In this document: piece by piece, positions 59,190-64,000 of the stretch
How positions within the stretch are numbered: position 1 is the stretch's first letter
How the letters are laid out: each line of letters starts with the position of its first letter
Source: Semisulcospira habei
Lineage: Eukaryota; Mollusca; Gastropoda; Semisulcospiridae
DNA length: 64,000 nt
Direction of reading: 5' to 3'
Assembly (NCBI GenBank): GCA_036245525.1
Contig: BTPG01000004.1
Span: 162,436,574-162,500,573 of the forward strand
Notes under the pieces: model-generated
Told to the model about the DNA's origin: nothing
Databases searched by the model: none
Seen by the model: the letters and a program-made list of their open reading frames with translations, nothing else
Made by a program: the position numbers and the translations under genes

Positions 59190-61060
59190 GTGCAAAAAGG
59201 ATTTAAGTCGAACTATTTTTTCCCCCTTCCAAAGTGCTCTTTTTATGACTCATCGTACAACGGATAACTCAAACTCAGTTAACTAGGTTAGACTCAGTTT
59301 AACTCTGTAGAACCTCCCAAAGAGTCGCCTCCCAGTCCATCTCGTATATTTGCTTTCACCTCTGATGCTGAAAAATGTGTGACTCTTGCTGCTGTTGGGT
59401 AATGCGCCAATGCTTAATAAAAGTGGGACTTTTTGACTGCATTTTTGCTTTTTAATGGAAACTTTTAGAATCCTATTTGAAGTCCGAAAAAAATGTAGTA
59501 GTTTACTGCTGTCTAATATTGTGAACCTGACAAAGAAATTCGGAACTTTTGTCTAGCACAGATTGTCTGAAAACACAGACATAGGATGCTCTATAATAGG
59601 TGATGATAGCATATTCTAGTATTTTTGAGACCCATGCATCGGTTTTTCAGTGCTAATGCCCATAACAGATGTCAAAAGGAAATGTTATGGCATGAGGCTG
59701 TATCTTGTAAGTATCTTGTAAGAGAGCGTATAATCAAAATCCACAAGCACAGGTTAGTCTGCACTTGACTGTTTAGTGCAAAACCGGCTGATCTTTCCAA
59801 ATCCGCGGCTACTTGTGTGGTTTTAAAGCATGTAGACATAAAGGAGAGAGTGAAAGAGAGAGAGAGAGAGAGAGAGAGCCTAACATTACAAGGCTAGTAG
59901 TGGCGGGACTAACAAGGAAGTTTGTGGTTGCCCATATAGTGCTGAAAGCTAAACTTATTAAGGAGGTCTTAAAACTATAGATCAGAACCCCGTTGACTTC
60001 GGCCAATCTTTTAAGCGAGGAGAATGTTTTCCTTTTGGTTTTTTTTTTCCTAAAATATCATGGGCACTAAATCCTAATAACAGTTAATGCTTTTATTGCC
60101 TTTTTCACTTAGTCAATGAAATGTAAAGCAGTCTAACTTGTTACAGTTATGGTTTTCTGAATATACACATCTGATTTAGGTCATTTGAACCTAGGTACAC
60201 TAATCACATAGCATTAACAACATGGCAGTACAGAATATCCAACATGGATGCCTCTTGATTTATCAAGAGATACTTTAACACACAATGAAAACAATGAAAA
60301 TACTTCCTTGCAAAAATCGGAAGAAACATGTGGCACACTGATGAGAGATGAGAGATGTGTTGATTATTTTATCATTCGGTGACATTTGCCTAAATGTAGC
60401 AATAATAAGTGATATTATCTTTGTAATTTGATCTGTACATTTTGTAAAGAAAAATGAGAATCGTTGATCAAAGCGCACCGATCACACCGCACTGTGTAAG
60501 CAATGTTTTGCTGCAGGCCCTTCGGCGTGTTCAAACCAGAGTGATGTTTTTGCTCATATATCTTTTATCATACATGTAGATCATGGAGTGAAACTTCATG
60601 ACATTGTCGACTAAACTACAGGGTAGATGTTGCCCTACTAATACCTTTTATAAATTTATTTTTCCTATATTGCTAATGTGTAAGGCTACCAAAAGAGCTT
60701 AGCTGATATGACCGAGTTTACCCGAAAATAGAACACTGGTCGATTCTTTTTTTCGTAGCTAGCAAACAAACGGCCTGTTTGCTAAGGCAAAAATCCATTT
60801 CACGATCATTTTATTTACCGTTTGACCGTTTTAATTAACCGGATCAGTTGAGCTATTTATCAAAGGACCATTTCATATATCTGTAGGAAATATGAAATAT
60901 GTAAGAAGAGACATAATTTTTGCATATATGTATACTAAGGCTGATGAGAGAAGCTTGCTTATTTAAACATAAATCTACTCAGCGTAAATCTGTCCAGTGT
61001 TGATTTGTCCTGCAGCTATTCCATCCAGATTTTGTCATTAGATAGATTCAAGTCTGTGAG
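59190..61060. other. Non-coding interval with nothing recognised
   Basis: Apart from a short (GA)n tract at 59849-59878, I see no repeat match, coding motif or structure. Confidence 0.55.
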
Positions 61061-61062
61061 GT

Positions 61063-61146
61063 TTAACTCATTCGAGACGTGCCGCCGCATCCGGATACGC
61101 GACATAAGCCGCCTATCCGGAGGCGGCATGTCTCGAATGAGTTGAA
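61063..61146. repeat. P2 palindromic MITE, 84-bp palindrome
   Basis: TTAACTCATTCGAGACGTGC pairs with GCATGTCTCGAATGAGTTGA, and TCCGGATACGC with GCCTATCCGGA. Almost the whole element is one stem. Confidence 0.85.
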
Positions 61147-61464
61147 CGTGATGAAAGGTACACTGTGTGGAGTCACCTGGGTAGGTTTACGTCTAGATTT
61201 GAGTGGAATCGCAGCATAGTCAAGTTAATAGCGCTTTTCCAATGTTCGTGAACCACGTTTTTCGCAATAACTTCTTTGGGAAGAAAGTGCTGCTGCACTT
61301 CTTTTAGAGAAGGTGTTGTATGCACTTATACCCGACTAACTTCACGAGAATGAGCGTCTGACCCACTTTAGGAAGAACTAAGTTGGCTAGAAAACTGTTT
61401 GAAACCTGATTTTGATGAGAATACCTGAGCTGGGTACAAACGGCATTCATTTTCGTGAATTTAG

Positions 61465-61930
61465 TCGGGTATGCGCTCCTTAGTCATCTCAGTGTTCTTG
61501 TATGCCTGCGAGTCATGGACCCTCACAGCAGACCTAGAAAGGAGGATACAAGCCACTGAAATGAGATGTTTTCGAAGGCTGCGTGGCATCTCATACAGAG
61601 ATCACATCACAAACGAGGAAGTGGGAAGCAGAATCAGGCAAGCCATCGGGCCCTATGAAGACTTATTAGCCATTGTGAGAAAACGCAAACTGAAGTGGTA
61701 TGGGCATGTCACGCGTTCAGCAGGGCTTGCCAAAACAATCCTGCAAGGCACTGTGCAAGGAGGACGAAGGAGAGGAAGACAGAGGAAAAGATGGGAGGAC
61801 AATATCTCAGAGTGGACAGGACTGAAGCTGGACGATACGCTGAGAATGGCAGAGAACAGAGAGGAATGGAGGGAGCTGGTTGTTTAGTCATCAGTGGTGC
61901 CCCAACGGTCGGCAAGACTACGGGATATAG
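61465..61930 (+). mobile_element. RTE-group LINE 3' end
   Basis: A clean frame at 61471-61887 encodes the C-terminus of an RTE-type RT: FLYACESWTLTADLERRIQA, RLRGISYRDHITNEEV, KRKLKWYGHVTRSAGLAKTI, GGRRRGRQRKRWEDNI and MAENREEWREL. These are well-known RTE landmarks. It ends in a short 3' UTR and a (GATA)n tail at 61925-61940. No frameshift is seen in this piece, but it is strongly 5'-truncated. Confidence 0.88.
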
Positions 61931-62639
61931 ATAGATAGATGCGTGCCGTCAGTGCAATGCTAGTTTATACACGCTGGCTGATTTTTGTTAGTGCCATTGG
62001 CCGGGAATTCCGATCTCAGAAGAACAGCGCGCATTATGCTGTGGCAAAGAACCAACGTGCTTTTCTCCCATTTCAAGCATCTCAGGAGTGGCTCTTCCCA
62101 CGCCACGCGCAACATCACTGCCTGAGGAGTAGCGTGAGTGTGCGCAGCGATGGAGTGCCGGCAGGCTTCGGGCCCCACATTCCACAGAGTGACGTGATGA
62201 CGGACACCTCCCCAACACAGTGACTGTATTTCTTACAACACTGACTTAACAGCGTGTGGATGTGTGTACTGTGCTTTAGAAACAATTTTGGACAGCTTTT
62301 ACGTTAATATTGTAGTCATTACTATTTATTGCTGAAAAATAAGTAGGTGTGAAATTATATATTAGTTAAGTTATAAGTGACATGATTAAGGTGGTGACTG
62401 TTTATGCCGGAGCGAATGTCTAATAGCCGGCGCTGTTCTTATAGCGACGGGCCCCCAGGTAGCAACTGTGAAAGTATAATTCGTCTTTTTGTTTTGTTGA
62501 TGCGTATTTCTCATTTGTGTAACTAGTCTCAGCCAAGCAGAAAGTTTAAAAACATTATATTATGTGTTTAAGAGATACTATGATAGGGCTGTCCTTAGTT
62601 TGCTTTGTGTCAGGGAGGTTCAGGTCGGGTTGGGGCCGC

Positions 62640-62835
62640 TGGCGCCGGCCATGAGACGCCTTGGCGACGGGCTTCACCCGTCCCGAGCCACTGTCCATTT
62701 CAGTGTTGTGTGTGAACTGTTGTGTGAGTGTGGGTGATTGCGAGTTGCACCTGAGGTGGCGAAACAAATTTTCCTGTACGTGTCAACATGTATTTGGAAC
62801 AATAAAGTTGATTCATTCATTCATTCATAAATACT
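62640..62835 (+). mobile_element. Retroposon 3' tail with polyadenylation-like signal
   Basis: The stretch ends GGAACAATAAAGTTGATTCA followed by a short (ATTC)n tail, the form of a LINE or SINE 3' end. No coding part is recognisable upstream. Confidence 0.45.
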
Positions 62836-62972
62836 TTAAAAAAAGATCAAAGTCCGTGTATGAAATCTTCCTTCTGAAAGAAATCATTGCGTGAGAAGGA
62901 AAAAAACAACGTGGTTCACGAGCATTGCAGGCGACTAAGGCTATCTCACGGCGGGAGAGAGAGCTAGAGAGC

Positions 62973-62973
<1 letters not shown>

Positions 62974-63030
<57 letters not shown>
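62974..63030. repeat. (GA)n microsatellite
   Basis: GA repeat following CGGCGGGAGAGAGAGCTAG. The sequence just before it (GGCGACTAAGGCTATCTC) resembles the SINE 3' fragment at 44310-44335. Confidence 0.95.
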
Positions 63031-63033
<3 letters not shown>

Positions 63034-63223
63034 GCTGTGTTAACGGTGTGATCATTGCCCGGACAGATGTCCCACCTGTGATCCCGCGACGCGAAACAGT
63101 TATGTTTCTCGCCTCAGGCGTCAACTGTGGGACAAGGATCGACCATGATGGGTCAATGGTAGTGACTTTTTGGCTGTATGCCCTTCCAGGTCTTAAAAGG
63201 GACCCGATGTCAACACAATACTG

Positions 63224-63372
63224 AGATTATTCTGTAGTAGCTAACACAACAGAAGCACCTATCTGTTCGTTTTAATCGGAGCAGCTGTTCTGCCACAAGA
63301 GATTATTCTGTAGTAGCTAACACAACAGAAGCACCTATCTGTTCGTTTTATTCGGAGCAGCAGTTCTGCCAC
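63224..63372. repeat. Tandem duplication of a ~74-bp unit
   Basis: GAGATTATTCTGTAGTAGCT begins at 63224 and again at 63298. Both units run through GAAGCACCTATCTGTTCGTT to GTTCTGCCACAA, with two or three differences. Confidence 0.85.
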
Positions 63373-63524
63373 AACAGAATCAGCCCCCCCCCCCCCCACC
63401 AACAAAAACAACAACAACAACAAAAAACCGAGATCAGAAGGGGTGGCTGCCAATGCTTATAATCCAGGAAAATGTAGGCAGGAAAAATGATAGGGATGAG
63501 AGAGAAGGTGGGGGCTGCTATGTT

Positions 63525-64000
<476 letters not shown>

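Overview
The window is eukaryotic nuclear DNA from an invertebrate. A marine mollusc is the best guess, because a leucokinin/lymnokinin-type receptor exon sits among CR1-, L2-, I- and RTE-like LINEs, tRNA-derived SINEs, palindromic MITEs and very dense (CT)n, (CA)n and (AT)n tracts. The species cannot be named from the sequence. Only one host protein-coding locus is evident: an intronless first coding exon of a rhodopsin-class neuropeptide receptor at 34937-35710 (+), covering TM1-TM5 and ending in a splice donor. The rest is mostly mobile DNA at several levels of nesting and decay.

The centrepiece is a nearly complete Polinton/Maverick element at 18246-34360 (16.1 kb). It has ~248-bp terminal inverted repeats, AG...TC ends and a 6-bp TAGTCG target duplication. 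The unoccupied target is visible in two paralogous repeat copies in the same window. From left to right it carries: a non-coding control region with a duplicate of part of the left TIR and a clear TATA/Inr promoter; a 97-aa basic coiled-coil gene (+); a glycine-zipper membrane protein (-); a 292-aa unknown (-); a penton/minor-capsid candidate (-); a conserved membrane-anchored protein broken by a frameshift (+); a 401-aa coiled-coil/membrane protein (-); the double-jelly-roll major capsid protein (+); the A32/FtsK-like packaging ATPase (+); a 131-aa unknown (+); protein-primed DNA polymerase B broken by one indel (+); the DDE integrase (-); and four small genes (-), three of them with membrane segments. 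Replication (PolB), integration (integrase) and virion (capsids, ATPase) modules are all present. I could not find the adenovirus-type cysteine protease. Most genes start at an AT-rich ATAAAA-ATG context.

Left flank (1-18245): TTAA-type palindromic MITEs, a CR1 fragment nested in one of them, an L2/jockey-like RT fragment, a decayed I-type LINE with RNase H remnants between two inverted copies of an unknown repeat, a 905-bp internally deleted hAT element with target duplication, a decayed jockey/CR1-group LINE, a SINE, and an unclassified ~2-kb interspersed repeat into which the Polinton jumped.

Right flank (34361-64000): the rest of that 2-kb repeat, the receptor exon, an 897-bp solo LTR inside a minisatellite and a second truncated LTR, further copies of the 2-kb repeat (one split in two by a 6.4-kb block), CR1, L1-Tx1 and RTE fragments, a four-unit ~0.6-kb tandem array with (AT)n inserts and a dated SINE insertion, and three minisatellites of 33, 23 and ~31 bp. 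Stretches not listed (for example 10100-11870, 14670-15240, 55060-56290, 59190-61060) show no gene or structure I can support.
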